Source: Strigamia acuminata (Eukaryota > Arthropoda > Chilopoda > Geophilomorpha > Linotaeniidae). Taken from it: DNA of 64,000 nucleotides. This document shows positions 1 to 11,532 of the stretch, in pieces (within the stretch, counting starts at the first letter, position 1; every line of letters starts with the position of its first letter). Below the pieces are notes generated by a model that made no database searches, was not told the DNA's origin, and worked only from the letters and a program-made list of their open reading frames with translations. The translations under genes were made by a program, and so were the position numbers. The DNA is taken from positions 34,250,427-34,314,426 of the forward strand of contig OX442315.1 of assembly GCA_949358305.1 (NCBI GenBank), read 5' to 3'.

Positions 1-135
1 AATGATATGATGCTATTGTTGAACAATGTACTCTTTTAGTGGTTGGGCGCATTTTTCAACTTTTTTTCTAAGGAAGGACTGAATTTTCAACAGATATTTG
101 ATATTTGGTGATTTTAATATTCGGTAATATCCAGT

Positions 136-890
136 TCTGCATTTTATCGATTAAGAGCCGCGGCTCTAATTCAAAACTGCCATTTTTGTCAGCAATTACA
201 ATTGTGGTTTTTCGTTTGTTACATTTGTTTAATGTAACTAACGAAGTATGAACGTCACGGACGAAGTGTACGTTTATCGTTCGTGAGGTTAAATACGGAA
301 ACAATAGGGAGTTTGCGGGATGCATTTTTCTCTTACAGTTAAAAAGACTATACGGTATAAAAATAGTGTAAGGGAAAAATGATAAATTAAGTTTTTGCGG
401 GCTGCACTTTTCCCTTATCACTACACTATTTCAGCCAACTACTGACAGTTAGTAATTTTGGGCCTAAAAATTCAATTTGGGTTGTAAATGTGCAAATTTC
501 TGCATAAAATTCCATTATTATGCCTATAAAGTATGGTTTTGGGCCTAAAATTCAACTTTGGGCCTCACTTATCATTCAATCTACGTACCTATGGCTGTGA
601 TGTGTTTGATTGGGACAACAAAATAATCGCCATTTACAATGGGCGGAGCTAACAATGTAGTGTTCTCAATTCTGATTGGCTTCGCTATATTTTAATTTAG
701 TGTTGAAAACAATACACTAAAGAAATTTCCCTTACGATACGGCACTAAAATAGTGTATCGTGGAGCAAAATAAGGGAAAAATGCATCCCGCAAACTCTCT
801 AATAACGTACTTTGGCAAAAATACGGTATTCTCGGTATCTCAGCTGCGGCTACAATTCGAGGGCGACTCTTAATCGGTAAAATACGGTAT
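136..890 (+). mobile_element. Foldback element, copy A (split by a nested MITE)
   Basis: One of three copies in the window (others at 7207-7681 and 52995-53384). The left end reads TTTTATCGATTAAGAGCCGC and the right end is its inverted counterpart, CTTAATCGGTAAAATACGGT. Just inside the left end is a near-palindrome centred on GCCGCGGC. The family consensus at this point would be self-complementary over about 22 bases. There is no coding frame. The element is interrupted at 307-799 by a TA-target MITE; the other copies show the uninterrupted sequence around that point. Degenerate ATTCGGTAATATT-like repeats lie on both sides. Class is unknown; a foldback or MITE-type DNA transposon is likeliest. 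Confidence 0.75.
307..799. mobile_element. TA-target MITE 'GAGAGTTTGCGGG', copy 1 (nested in the foldback element)
   Basis: Non-autonomous element of about 490 bp with inverted ends GGGAGTTTGCGGGATGCATT and, on the other strand, GAGAGTTTGCGGGATGCATT. It is flanked by TA on both sides (305-306 and 800-801). Full-length relatives lie at 31365-31848 and 46307-46795. All three share the internal text around TTCAGCCAACTACTGACAG. A TA duplication fits Tc1/mariner-like or similar transposases; no transposase is encoded. An 117-codon minus-strand frame across its left half is fortuitous. Confidence 0.88.
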
Positions 891-2025
891 TTGGTATTTG
901 ATGATTTTATTATTCGTTAATATTCGCTATTCAGTATCAGTATTCGGTGATTTTACTATTCAGTAAATATATCGATATTTGATGATTAAAACATTTGATA
1001 AATATTCGGTGTAATCATGAGGATAAACTTGGTTCAATCTCTACCAATTATCTTTTCTTGCTGACATCTATGAAACCTTAGAAGGTTTTTTGTGTGTGTA
1101 ATTTAGATGTAATTTCGATCAATAATGAGTGTGAATCGATACACAATTGTTGTACTGACTTAATGATAACGGCTAAGTGTCCTAAAGTGACTTTTTTCAA
1201 CCGGAAATGATGTATCTGAGATGACTCCCCGTACTTAAGTGCAGTGCATTGCAGTCGTGCGCAACATGCTTAGGTAACTTCAATTTCGGACGATTTAAGA
1301 GCATTCATTTTAAGTAAGTGACATTTTTAACTGTTCTTCTAAACAAAATTGAACACCTCGTAACAAAATTGCTACTCCGAGGGATCACTGCCACTTTAAG
1401 CATTCCTTTGCCTCGTGCAGACGTAGACTCTTAAAAGGTCGAGGTTGTTTTTCTTCTTCGAGGGAACAAGATGAAAATTGATAATGGCTGAAAAGGTCGA
1501 AAAGCTTAGTTTCTAAATTAAAAAATAAATGAATAAGCACGTGGAGAAATTGCTCATTTGATAAATTAAATTGAAAACTAAAGCTCGTCGATGCATCAGC
1601 GGGGAGTTCAGTTTCAAATTATCATCTGTTTAGTTTCGAAAAAGTAATTTAAAAGTTTATGGGTTTTTTTTTTCTTTTTTTTGTGCGAAATTGTGGAAAA
1701 ATATCGTTTGATCTTTTGATCTTTTGACAAATCTCGTGGCGTATCTTGACCGATCTCGCAAGTTGCACGCAATTTGTAAAATCTCGTGACAAATCTCGGG
1801 GCATGTCTCGCGTTAATTTCGTGAAATCTCGAGATAAGTCGCGCGCAATTTAATGATGGTATTTGTAGCTTTGTATGAAGGTATATTTAAAATAAATGAG
1901 TCTTATGTGTGTGAGATTTACATTTTATCAATTTTATAATAATTTGTATGGTATTCGTTTGTCACAGTATCTTAGTGTTGAATTTATGTCATTTGAAAAG
2001 TGTTTATTTTTAGTTACAATATATT
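891..2025. other. No gene seen; degenerate short repeats
   Basis: Positions 891-1015 hold imperfect repeats of a GATTTTATTATTCGGTAAT-like unit that continue the flank of the foldback element. Positions 1715-1850 hold degenerate repeats of AAATCTCGTG / ATCTCGCG. Short homopolymer T runs occur near 1665. The rest is A+T-rich sequence with no recognisable feature. Confidence 0.6.
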
Positions 2026-2245
2026 AAGGGGTTTCAAAAATGACACGCTGAAGATTCTGACGTGATTGTTCCAATAATCACAATCAATTATTTATTTTTA
2101 TTTGTTTAATAATAATAAATAAGCCCTGAAGTGCTGAAGTGATTATATATGTGATTGGTCCGCATAGGTCACGTCATAATCACTTCAGCGCAATAATCGT
2201 CACAATCGTAATAATCACTTCAGCGTGTCATTTATGAAACCCCTT
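2026..2245. mobile_element. MITE, 220 bp, AAGGGGTTTC ends
   Basis: Terminal inverted repeats of about 28 bp. The left begins AAGGGGTTTCAAAAATGACA and the right ends TGTCATTTATGAAACCCCTT, with few mismatches. ATT flanks both sides (2023-2025 and 2246-2248), so the target duplication is either 3 bp (ATT) or a TA inside it; the sequence cannot separate these. The interior contains repeated AATAATCAC blocks in both orientations. No coding capacity. Single copy in the window. Confidence 0.8.
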
Positions 2246-2282
2246 ATTATGTCATGTATATCAGTATAGCAAGTGTCATTTA

Positions 2283-2813
2283 CCATGTTTACATGTACTC
2301 ACTTATCTAGATAAGTAAAAATGCGAATTTTACTTTTTTAGAAAACTGATCATGTAAACAAATCAGATTTCCAGAAAAGTCAAACTTATCTAGAAAACTA
2401 AAATCCACTTGTTTGAGGTAGATTTTGGGTGTTTTGCGCATTGCCATTTGCAATGTAAACGCCCACTCATTGCTTATCTAGATAAGCTGACGTCACAACA
2501 ACACTGTAATGCAACTGTTTAAAAACATGGCGGCAAAATGGAGCGAGCACAGTGCTCGCAATGTTAGAATGAATGTTGTTAGATGGGAAACACCAACAAA
2601 ACAAAACAATATTTTCCGAGGTTGGCAGGAAGACATATTATTTGTGCACAGTGCATTGTGGATGATTAATGCCCAAGTTTAACAGAGAGTTAAATTTGTC
2701 ATATGACGTCACATTTTTTGGAAAACTGATTCTTTGTAAACGCATGCAGTTTTCTAGATAAGTAAAAATTGGCATTTTTAGTTATCTAGATAACTGGTAA
2801 CATGTAAACATGG
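2283..2813. mobile_element. MITE with CCATGTTTACATG ends, copy A
   Basis: About 530 bp with inverted ends CCATGTTTACATGTACTCAC and CATGTAAACATGG. Each end is followed by a second block resembling TTATCTAGATAAGTAAAAAT in inverted orientation. A second copy lies at 21373-21938 and a broken one near 36536-36850. The interior has no coding frame. The target duplication is unclear because the flanks have diverged. Confidence 0.72.
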
Positions 2814-3660
2814 CAATTGTATTGTTTGTTTGTTTTATTAGTTTACCTTTTTAATCAAAACATATGATTGTTAAGTTGCTGCTTGTTTTTGGTCAAGTAA
2901 AGATCAAACAGTATTTGTGCCTAAATAAGGGACTTTAAGTTTTTCTCAGTTGGTTTTCACTAATTAACAAGAACCTATTGAAGAAGGAATCGGATTAACG
3001 TATGTGTTCAAAAAACTGTTAGTTAACCACATTTCGTCTTGTTGGTACCATCAAGCGAGGTTGAGCCAAACTGCACCTGTTAACAAGCTTTCATTTGATT
3101 GGCAGCTGCCACTTAATTGATAATAAGATTAAGCTTAGAAGAGCACAAAGCTCTAACAGATTGCAGTGGTATTGTATTTAACATTGACTGGGCAGTAATT
3201 GAATACATCATAGCAGAAATGAAGGGAATAACGTATAAGTTTTCTACATTCAGAAAGCCATTTAGACTAACTTGTAAACACTAAATAGCAGTTCTAAATT
3301 ACTTGACTGAAGGTTGACTCGTGTCTCGATCTAACTTCAAAAAAGAGCAGCTGATGTGTACTCTGCTTCAGACAACATAGTACAAACTCTCACGTGATCC
3401 TTCTTAACCGATAGGGAAGAGCTCAACTTCAAAATGACTGTTAAATACTCACTAAAATATCTATAGAATACATTATTAACCACTTACAAATTAAATTTTA
3501 CATAAATCATGCAATAAATTTAATGTTAAACATATTTGAAGTGTCTGGAACAGCAAATTGAACAGTGCATTCATAAAGTAAATTAGGCTGAACAGCATTT
3601 AGATTTCCTCCCAGACGAATACTCTCAAGTCACCTTCAGTAGGTGCATTATTGTTTCAAA
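2814..3660. other. No gene or repeat recognised
   Basis: A+T-rich unique-looking sequence. I see no long frame, RNA gene, tandem repeat or terminal inverted repeat. Confidence 0.5.
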
Positions 3661-3732
3661 TGTTGTCTGATGTAATAAGTTTTCTGATGTACGAGTTTTA
3701 GAGGCGTTTTAGAGTTTTTGAATGCACCTAGT
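3661..3732. repeat. Terminus of a GCATTCAA-type element
   Basis: The stretch GTTTTAGAGTTTTTGAATGC ending in ACCTAG at about 3732 is shared with 59998-60023. It looks like the right end of an element in the GGTGCATTCAA group next to a TA target. The matching left end was not found, so this is a fragment or a solo terminus. Confidence 0.5.
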
Positions 3733-3837
3733 ATCTATCACTGGTCAGATACGGATTTTACACCTGCGAAAGTTGCTGATCAACTTTTATCCGAGTACAT
3801 GCGACTGAAAGCGATGTCAAATCGCAAAACTTCTTCA

Positions 3838-3960
3838 CGGCGTAACTTCACAGTTAGCTTGTCTCAAGCTATCTTCAAAAATGGCAGCCGGTGTAGTTTG
3901 TCTTTAGTCGCAGTGGGCATGTGCAAGGCATTTAAACAACAAGACATGTTTAACTAGAAG
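3838..3960 (-). repeat. Dispersed repeat X, copy 1 (reverse, partial)
   Basis: Read on the minus strand this carries the block TTGTTGTTTAAATG, then CCACTGCGACT, then GAGACAAGC. The same order occurs at 8331-8861, 35160-35335 and 61735-61872. A frame of 79 codons here is inside the repeat and is not a gene. Confidence 0.55.
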
Positions 3961-4483
3961 TTTTGCATGAATAGTGCGAGTTTTGCTTCAGTTTTAGGCA
4001 GTTATGCTTTATAAAATAATTTTTCCGTATTGATTTAATGCTTGAGTATTATCTCCAAGACTTAGGAATGAAGTGAATTTAAATCATTTGAAGTTGTAGT
4101 TTATCGGTCTCCACACGCGTTGGTCGAGCCAAATTGTGAATGGTTTCATGATAAGCTATTGTAGACTTAAAGTTGATAGAGGTTAAAAATGTGAGTACAG
4201 CAAGCATTAATTAATCTTCGTTGCTGCGCTGCTGATTTTCTACTCTGAAATTCAATTGCCGCATGGAATAATTGTATAAATTTCAATAAACAAGAGACAT
4301 TTTTACAATGCTTCTAAAAATCATTACCATTTAAACGCATCTGCATTTAAAGGGGCCCCAGAAGTCCAGCAATTCTCGAGTTAAAAACAAAAAACTGCAA
4401 GCGGGCAATTATAGCGTCAGGTTAGGTTAGGTTCGAGTCACTTCCGTTGCTAAAACGGTTCCGTAGTGATTTTAATGACATTA
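3961..4483. other. No gene seen; short TTAGG run
   Basis: A+T-rich sequence. Near 4424 there are three GGTTA/TTAGG-type units just before the next element. Nothing else is recognisable. Confidence 0.5.
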
Positions 4484-5500
4484 CACAGTTTGCGGCAGAT
4501 ACTTTTCCCTTATAAAATTCCCGGTTATACCTATGAGTATAGTGGAAAACTTATAACTCCACCGGAGCTTTCACTAGGCGCATTCAATAACTTTTCGTCT
4601 AAATTTTCATCTCCACGAATTTTTAGACGAAATGTTTTGTTTCTGAATGCAATCGTTTATTTGGGAAATAAACGATTGTGTGACTGTCAAACTTGATCTG
4701 GAATTACAGATCAAGTTCTAGACCATATCCCCGCTGCAAGTCGCACATGGGTATTTTTTTTCGAGATTTTGCTTTCCTTGCTTTTTACTATTGTTTCCAG
4801 CCCAAATAATAACCATAGTGATGATTATTATTGTTGTTTACTTTAAATGAACAATAACTGCTTCAAAATTGTTCTTCTGATCGAGATGTTTGCGACCGAT
4901 CTATCGGAAATTCAAGATGACTGCCAACAATACCCAATTTGCACGAGTTTTATCGTTACACGAAGATTTAAACAATCTATTTACGTCGTTTATTTTCAGC
5001 TCATTTAAACCCATTTAAACGAGCTTTTAAACGAGAATCTCGTTTAAATGTTTGTGCAAACGGGTTTAAACGATTGTTTAGGAGTTATTGAATGCGCTTA
5101 GTATTTCTGAAAATAGCGTAGCCAATCTGGTAGTTTTCCACTATTTTACGTTACTGACTAAAAATTTGGATTATCAATGACCTCTTTTGCTGCCATTTTG
5201 AATTTTCCACTTCATTCACATGCGGAGCACATGTTATGATTTATTTAATTGTTTCTGCTTTGAATTCATTTAAATTCACAATAATAAAGTTGCAGCATTG
5301 TATTAAAACAAGAATTCTCTCTTTTTATGCTAACAAGACAATACTAGTTTCGGTAATCACGTGACATGAAAAAGGTTAAGTCGAATTTTATAACTATAAC
5401 ATGAAACTTCAACCGCAACCCTTTAACACTTTTACCGTACACTAAATATAGTGTAAAAAATGTCATAATTGTAAGGGAAAAGTACCTGCCGCAAACTGGA
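4484..5500. mobile_element. TA-target MITE 'CACAGTTTGCGG', copy A (split)
   Basis: Left end CACAGTTTGCGGCAGATACT after TA (4482-4483). Right end TACCTGCCGCAAACT, slightly eroded. Near-full relatives lie at 21262-22105 and 22863-23742, with a fragment at 60022-60073. Shared interior blocks include AATAGCGTAGCCAATC and ATGTCATAATTGTAAGG. A second MITE is inserted at 4577-5098, and the copy at 21262 shows the uninterrupted CTTTCACTATTTCTGAAA. The ends resemble those of the 307-799 family. Confidence 0.82.
4577..5098 (+). mobile_element. MITE 'GGCGCATTCAATAA', copy 1 (nested)
   Basis: 522 bp between TA dinucleotides. Inverted ends are GGCGCATTCAATAACTTTTC and, from the other side, AGCGCATTCAATAACTCC. 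The interior holds AAACGATTGTTT-like and GATCAAGTTCTAG blocks plus TTTAAACG palindromes near the right end. Full relative at 40495-41038; partial copies at 18192-18358 (reverse) and 55706-55994. No coding capacity; a 76-codon frame here is a shadow. Confidence 0.85.
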
Positions 5501-6180
5501 TTAACGGTGCTCTTAAACGATCATCTTCAGTGGTAAAAATAATTCACTTTATTAATTATCCAAAGAAGGTGCGCGTTGAGGTGGTTGTTTTTATAACACG
5601 ATTCTGTCGCTAAAATTGCGTCGCTGAAGTGAATGTTATCCAATAATAAATAGTAAAAAATGTATGTTTTTTGCATTTATGGATTTTATTCATACAGGTC
5701 CTACACTTGTGACTGGCTGGGGCCTCTAGTTTCTTCATGCTTTTACCAGTTGCGATGCAACGGTCGATCAGATTATGAAATCAAATCGTAAAATATGACA
5801 TGGCATGAGTAAAATAACATTGGAAACAATTTAGTTTGATTTAAATTTTAAGTGAGTTGTTTTGAACTCTTTTTGGCTGTTTACAAAGTCTTATTTTTTT
5901 ACATTTATAAGGAATAAACAATTTAAAGAGAGCGAAATCCTTTGACATGACTTGTTTTGATGCTTTATTCAATAGTCAGCCTGAACTGACTTTACAATTT
6001 CAGAAAAAGTGCCATTATGGTGGATAAGAAAGGTAGCTTGCGTGAACTAGAAATGGTGGCTTCACTGCATTATTGTGCAGTTTCTGTGGGAAGTCACAGA
6101 CAACTAAACTTTGTTTACAATGACTTGTGACAAACTCCCATTGGTTGGGCGTATCACAAGCTCAAGAATACCATTTCTAC
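5501..6180. other. No gene or repeat recognised
   Basis: A+T-rich. The phrase GGATTTTATTCATACAGGT near 5682 recurs at 33476 and may mark a small dispersed repeat. Nothing else stands out. Confidence 0.45.
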
Positions 6181-6566
6181 AATAAAAACAAGTAAATATA
6201 AAAAACTAGGTTTTTTCATAAAGGCTTTTATATTGGTGCTTTAAATCGTCGCCAGAATGCACTAATACTGCAGATTTTTTCGTGAATTTGTGACTGTGGC
6301 AAAAAATTATTGAAAAATGTCATTTTTCTTTACAATTTAAAAAAACAAAATATACAGGTTTGTAGGGCATTAAATTATCTACAAACAGAGATTGGTTTCA
6401 GAATTTATCAATACCTTTTTAATATTGAAAAAGTAGTTTTAGAGTCGGTCGGACGATTTATCATCTATTATAGTTTTGCGTACAGGTGGCGCTAGCTACA
6501 CCAGAAGTTGAAACAAACACAAACAAACAAACAAACATTCATGTCAAGTTAAATAAAAGCCTTTAA
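6181..6566 (+). repeat. Dispersed repeat 'AAATAAAAGCCTTT', copy 1
   Basis: It begins with AAGTAAATATAAAAAACTA and ends with GTCAAGTTAAATAAAAGCCT followed by A-rich sequence. The same blocks, including GGTGGCGCTAG and GAAGTTGAAACAAAC, recur in the same order at 58253-58841. An (ACAA)n tract lies near 6515-6537. The A-rich 3' end could suggest a retroposon. The inverted AAAGGCTTTTAT near the start instead suggests a DNA element. Class is undecided. Confidence 0.6.
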
Positions 6567-7206
6567 AAAAATTTAAAAATGAAGTAAAAGTTGTTTTTCT
6601 AAGATGCTTAGGAAATCAATCTATTTCTAATTATTTTAAAACAGATATTAAAAAAATATGAAATAAATTAGTTTTAAATCACATTAAAAATTTGATCAAT
6701 AAAAGTTTAATGGGAGTTTTTGAGCAAACTTTTTAATCACTTTTTTTTAGATTCTTGAATTTTTTTTAAATTTTTTTCAGTTTTTTTTTTTTTTTTTTTT
6801 TTTACAAAAAGCGCCATTAAAAGCTCTTAAGTGAAATCCATATTCACAGAAACAATTTTTAAAGTTGAAATATGCATCTACAATTTCATTAAACTTAATT
6901 TGAATAAAAATAAATTTATTTTAAGTGTAAGCCACATATTCATTTACTGATTAATCGTTTGTTAAGTGCGTCGAAACATTGTTATCTTTCTTTGTTTTCA
7001 ACAGATGTGACAGAACAAAGAGATTTATTCTTTAAATTGGAAGCAATTTCTTATGGTATCCGCTTCTTCAATTGTGGTTTCAAGTGTAGCGCTAGCGCTC
7101 CAATCTTGCTCTATTCTTTTACTGCTTCTTTGCTTTTTTCAGCCCCAATGGATTTCCACCAGATTCCAATCCCCAGATTTTAGATTCCTTTAGATATATA
7201 TATATA
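6567..7206. other. No gene seen; poly-T run and TA microsatellite
   Basis: Contains an uninterrupted T run at about 6778-6803 and a (TA)n run at 7193-7208 abutting the next element. A 74-codon frame at 6959 has no recognisable protein content. Confidence 0.5.
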
Positions 7207-7681
7207 TATCGTATTTTACCGATTAAGAGTCGTCTTCGAATAGTAGCCGCGGCTGAGACGCCAAGAATACCGTATTTTTGCAAAAGTACGGTATTGTTTC
7301 CGTAACCTCACGAACAATGAAAATACTGTAGTTATTTTATGTCACCTGGCAAAGTGTATTTGAAATCCCAAATGAGGGTCTCCTCCGCCAGGGGGAGTTG
7401 CGTGTAATCTCATGGACTAAACATGGTGTAACGAGACTTCCGGTTACGTTATGACAGCGTGCGGTTCGTGCGCGATAACGGTATACGAATAAACTGTGAA
7501 TCTCCTACAATCGATGCGATCTTCTAACTTCGAATAACAACACATACACTTCGTTCGTGATGTTCAGACTTTGTTCGTTACATTAAACAAATGTAACAAA
7601 TGAAAAACTGAAATTGTAATTGCTGACTAAACTGGCAGTTTTGAATAAGAGCCGCGGCTCTTAATTGATAAAATACGGTAT
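7207..7681 (-). mobile_element. Foldback element, copy B (reverse; split by a solo LTR)
   Basis: Ends CGTATTTTACCGATTAAGAG and TTAATTGATAAAATACGGTA. GAGCCGCGGCTC sits just inside the right end. It matches 136-890 in reverse orientation, including the GTTCGTTACATTAAACAAAT segment. It is interrupted by an LTR at 7327-7542. Confidence 0.8.
7327..7542 (+). mobile_element. Solo LTR, family L1, 216 bp
   Basis: Starts TGTAGTTATTTTATGTCACC and ends CGAATAACAACA, so it has TG...CA boundaries. It is flanked by AATAC (7322-7326) and CATAC (7543-7547), a 5-bp duplication with one mismatch. An AATAAA polyadenylation signal sits near 7489. A shorter relative with a perfect duplication is at 37206-37286. 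There is no internal region or second LTR. The retrotransposon class (for example Ty3-like) cannot be told from the LTR alone. Confidence 0.8.
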
Positions 7682-8330
7682 ATTCTATTCTTGTATTTTT
7701 TTTATTATTATTTTTCTTATTTTTATTTTAAAGTGAATTTTTAGGAAACTAAGAGCACTTCGTAGAAGGGGGGGGGGGACTGGTTTATTCCAAGCAAATC
7801 TTTTCAAAACTATTTTGCTTATTTTAAATTTAATGATGGAATGATTGGAGGAGTCCATATCCAATGAAACATTGTTTTGTTACAGTAATATAGTTGCAAC
7901 ATTGTTTTTCAAGTTTTAATAATACTAGATAAAGAAAGTGTGTCATTTGTTTCAGACAATGAGATTGTTAAAACAATGTGTTAATTTTATTGGAATATTT
8001 TATAATCCTATTTCATTCAGAGCCTTCTGCTAATGAGAAAATTTCAATGCCTGAAGTTATAGCGAAAGATAACGACGGGGAAATAAAGGTGTGATCGGAT
8101 TGGTGGATTGGTTTACAAATTGTGCTATTTTTTGTTTTGTTTTTCTTGTTTTTTCGGAAGAAAAGAATGAAATCTTGAGCGGATTGGAAACAGGATGCAA
8201 AACTTGGAGGCTACAGACAAATCGTCTTTGTTTTTTTGTTTATTTTTCTTTCGTTTTAAGTGAAATCTTATTTTAAAAAATTCTATGATACATCCAATTA
8301 CAATCAGTACAATCCAAAGCAAGAAACACA
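7682..8330. other. No gene seen; poly-G run
   Basis: A run of ten or more G lies near 7768. A+T-rich sequence with several short overlapping frames on both strands (8091-8331), none protein-like. Confidence 0.5.
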
Positions 8331-8861
8331 ACAGTTTTGTTGTTTAAATATCGTGCGCGTACCCACTGCGACTGAAAACAGACTGAAGTTAGTTGAGACA
8401 AGCAATTTAAAAAGCAGTTTATACTTGGGCCTATTTCCGATTGGCTGAGCCTCATAACTCAGTCTGTGCTGCCACCAGGAAAAATAGTTCAGAGTGGTTT
8501 TAAATTTGTTTGATGATTTTAATCATTGAAATGATGTAATGTCGTTTGTATTTTCTAAGAAAATGTATCTTGAAGTCATAAAATAAAGATTTATGTTGGT
8601 TTATTTCAACATTCCTGTTTTTTAAGTTTATTGCTTGCTTCTTCCAGGGAACAAAACAATCTTCAAATTTATGATTGGTTGTTTTGTCTGGACAGCATTC
8701 AAAATGTCAGCCAGTGTATTGATGTATGTTTTAGTATCACTACACCAGTGAAAAGGCTCAGCCAATGAGAAATAGGCCCAAGTTACACATGGACAGAGTA
8801 TACAAGTGTTTTATAAAATGCTGTTTAGTCTAAATTACTTTATAAATGCGTCTAGTTTGTT
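8331..8861 (+). repeat. Dispersed repeat X, copy 2 (split by a TACTC element)
   Basis: The left part carries TGTTTAAATATCGTGC and ACTGAAAACAGACTGAAG. The right part (8803-8861) carries AATGCTGTTTAGTCTAAATT and ends ATAAATGCGTCTAG. In the copies at 35160-35335 and 61735-61872 these two parts are contiguous, so 8422-8800 is an insertion. Confidence 0.7.
8422..8800 (+). mobile_element. TACTC-family MITE, copy 1 (nested)
   Basis: Starts TACTTGGGCCTATTTCC and ends AATAGGCCCAAGTT...GAGTA, flanked by TA on both sides. Inner inverted blocks GATTGGCTGAGCC and GGCTCAGCCAATGAG are the family hallmark. The ATCACTACACCAGTGAAA block shows orientation. About nine other full or partial copies occur in the window. 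Confidence 0.78.
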
Positions 8862-9821
8862 TTCAGTTCAACCAATCTGAATGCAAGCTTACTGGTCACA
8901 CAATGAAACTCGTGCACAACCCTTGATTAAGACGATCCTCCAGAGACCGTGCTATTTTAGTCGTGCTAGCAGGGTCAAAACAAGAATTTAGACGAGATTC
9001 TCATGTTAAATCTCCTAACCTGCGTAAGGCTTTATTGAGTCTTCCTCGTGATTGGTTTGCTGCTTGTAATCTAATTTAAGTCGGCCATAATTCAATTCGG
9101 AAGTTGAATTAAGTACTAACGATAATTCAATCCCGAAATCCAGCAGTTTTCGACCTTGGGTCCAAGTTACAGCTTGTGTGAACGACCTCAAGAACGAGTT
9201 AATTAAAGACATGTATATTTTATCTTTGATTTTTAATTTTACGAAACTGCATTGTGGCTTTGTAAATTAGTTTTGTGACTACGTACATACAAGTCAAATC
9301 TATTTAGAGATGCGCAGCTTAATACAACCCAGTAGACTGCTTTCCTTGACTAAATGTTTCTTGTCTAATGAAATTTTAGCTATTTAAATTTGAAATGCAT
9401 TGCATTGCACCATTTTCTTGTGGCAAGCGAAAAAAATAAAACTGGCGAGCAGATTTCATTTTAAAGCTGATATTTTATGTTTGGAAAAACGATGGGTGCA
9501 GAAATCTCAAGGAAATTGCAGTGGAGGATGCAAGCTTGTTTTCTGCTTTCAAGATCCAACAATTATGTTGCTGGCGCTGATTAAACCTGCTTGCTCAAGC
9601 TTGCTCAAGCTTGCGGAATGTCAAAGGTGAAACTCGGTAACAACCAACGAAAAGATCCATTGTTTGAAGACTTTCTTCGTATAAATTTTATTTTTAAGCA
9701 CTGATAATTATGCTTGTAGTTTCTATTATTTTATTACATTCTCTGTGAAACCAGAGGCGGATTTAAAGGTTGTCGTAGTTCGCGCGGCTTACGCGGAAGA
9801 ATGGCTTCGTGTGGTGGTGAT
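8862..9821. other. No gene or element recognised
   Basis: A+T-rich. A small duplication of GCTTGCTCAA lies near 9590-9612. Frames at 9015 (minus) and 9400 (plus) show no protein-like content. Confidence 0.5.
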
Positions 9822-9890
9822 GCATTCAAAAATTAAAATATTTTGTGTTTTACTTCAATTTTAAAACAAAAATGATGTTCCAATGAAGTA
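9822..9890 (-). repeat. Fragment of the GCATTCAA-type element found at 41658
   Basis: TGCATTCAAAAATTAAAATA followed by TTTTGTGTTTTACTTC matches the reverse complement of the right end of 41658-41888. The fragment is cut off by the TACTC element that begins at 9891. Confidence 0.6.
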
Positions 9891-10316
9891 TACTCGAGTT
9901 GCACTCAAAAAGGCACCTCACAATGTGCACTCCCATTGGTCGAGCCAGTTTACTACAAACTCCAGACTGTATACTACTACTAGGAGAAGTAGTTTTGATT
10001 TTTATTTATTGTTGTGATTGTTATGACTAGTTTAGTTAATGTTATTTTGATTTTATTTAATAAAATATGTTATTTCCATCATTAAAATAAAGTTTTACAC
10101 ATTAAAAAATGTCAAACTCATGTTTGTTGTGTTTATTGCTTACATCGTATGGAAGTTTGAATTTTAGGCCGTTGCCTAGGCAATCGATTGCAATGTCTGT
10201 ACATTGTAATGCAATTCTGGTGTTTGGGTCTACTTTTCTGGATCACTACACCAGTAAACTGGCTCGACCAATGGGAGTACACATTGTGAGGTGCCTTTTT
10301 GAGTGCAACTCGAGTA
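9891..10316 (+). mobile_element. TACTC-family MITE, copy 2 (426 bp)
   Basis: Very clean inverted ends: TACTCGAGTTGCACTCAAAA at the left and TTTTGAGTGCAACTCGAGTA at the right, extending over about 60 bp to CCAATGGGAG / CTCCCATTGG and GGCTCGACC. TA flanks both sides. The interior holds TAGGCAATCGATTGCAATGT. It has the same length as the copy at 38490-38915. The overlapping frames of 76 and 86 codons lie inside it and are not genes. Confidence 0.88.
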
Positions 10317-11532
10317 TAGTTGTAACCCCAATGATGTGACCAATGATGTCGTAAATACGTAATACATGTCGCCAGTTTTATAAAATAGGACATTTTAATT
10401 TTAATATCGACGCAGGTATCGGTATCGGCCGATATTCGGTTGCCGATTATTGGTTCGGCGATACTGCAAAATATCGATATCGGTCAAAGTTTACTTAAAA
10501 TGCATATTTAAAGGTCCAGGATGTAGGAAATTGGCCTAAATTTGTATAAATTTTTCCAAACATTTTGTAGTAATCTTCAGAATATCAAGAAAACTTAAAT
10601 TTCAGGCCCAAACTTGAGTGAGTAATCAAAGAAAAAAGTTACACTATATGGGAACAAATTGAGTATCGGGAAATCTGGGGAATAGGCTAATGAAACGAGA
10701 ATAGATTTCACAAATTCATTTAGTTGTTCAATACGCAGCCAATATATATTCTGAAAACAACTTTCATTTTATCCATTCTTGATTTTTTCAATCTTAGGCA
10801 GTTCACAAAATCGTCACCAGTTGATCGGCGAACCCAAAGGTGTTTAGATTAATGGGATTGTGACACGAAATTCTGTTTTTCTAAAACGTGTAAAAAATAA
10901 ATTTATACAGTCGAAACTCTTTATAACGATCGCAAGATCACAATTCCTTGTGTGTGTAACGCAATGGCGTAAATTAAATAAACGAGTGAAAGAATGAGGT
11001 TTAAATCAGTGCAAGGCCTAAAAGGCGACACGCGTCATGATGTGACAAAAAAGAAAAAGGAAACGGCGATAAATGTTAAGAAACAACGTCGAGAAATGTT
11101 GCAAAGGTAATTTGAGTGGACTGAGATTGTATCAGAAATTGGGGGTCATTGCTTCGTCAAAATACGCAAAACAACTTAGTGAGATTCGAAATAATGTGCG
11201 CGATATAAATGGGAAAACAAGCGTGACCGCTATGTAAATGTAATAGTTGCTATGGAAACGGTAGTTTAGCCCCATCTATATATCAGACTGCCAAGCCAAG
11301 AGCTTATTGATTCGGTCTGTTGACAGCAGAAACTCACGTCTACGGTTTAAATGTTGTATGACGAAACGTTGTAATGTCGTCGGTTGTGACGTCATGCTCA
11401 AAGTTGAACTGCGTGAATGTTGGTTTTAAATTTGAATAAATTTTAATGGCAATTACAATTTTTTTTATTTTTATTCAAGAATGAATTATTGCCCACTTCT
11501 TATTCACGTTTTTGGTGTTATGACAATAGATA
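10317..11532. other. No gene; degenerate ATCGG repeats and small dispersed motifs
   Basis: Positions 10405-10490 hold degenerate CGATATTCGG / ATCGGTATCGG repeats, with a looser echo near 30900-30930. Positions 10648-10690 carry GGGAACAAATTGAGTATC and GGAAATCTGGGG, which recur twice near 27821-27892. A transposon-like end is annotated separately at 10907. The rest is unremarkable. Confidence 0.5.
10907..10946 (+). repeat. Pogo/Tigger-like terminus fragment
   Basis: TACAGTCGAAACTCTTTATA followed by ACGATCGCAAG resembles 33114-33185. A CAGTCGAA... start next to TA and a ...TTATAACG core are typical of pogo/Tigger-type terminal repeats as I know them. No opposite end was found, so this is a solo terminus at best. 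Confidence 0.4.

Noticed and set aside
4424-4437. Interstitial telomere from GGTTA/TTAGG units
   Set aside because: Only three units here and at 23744 and 29815. Too short; at most a lineage hint.
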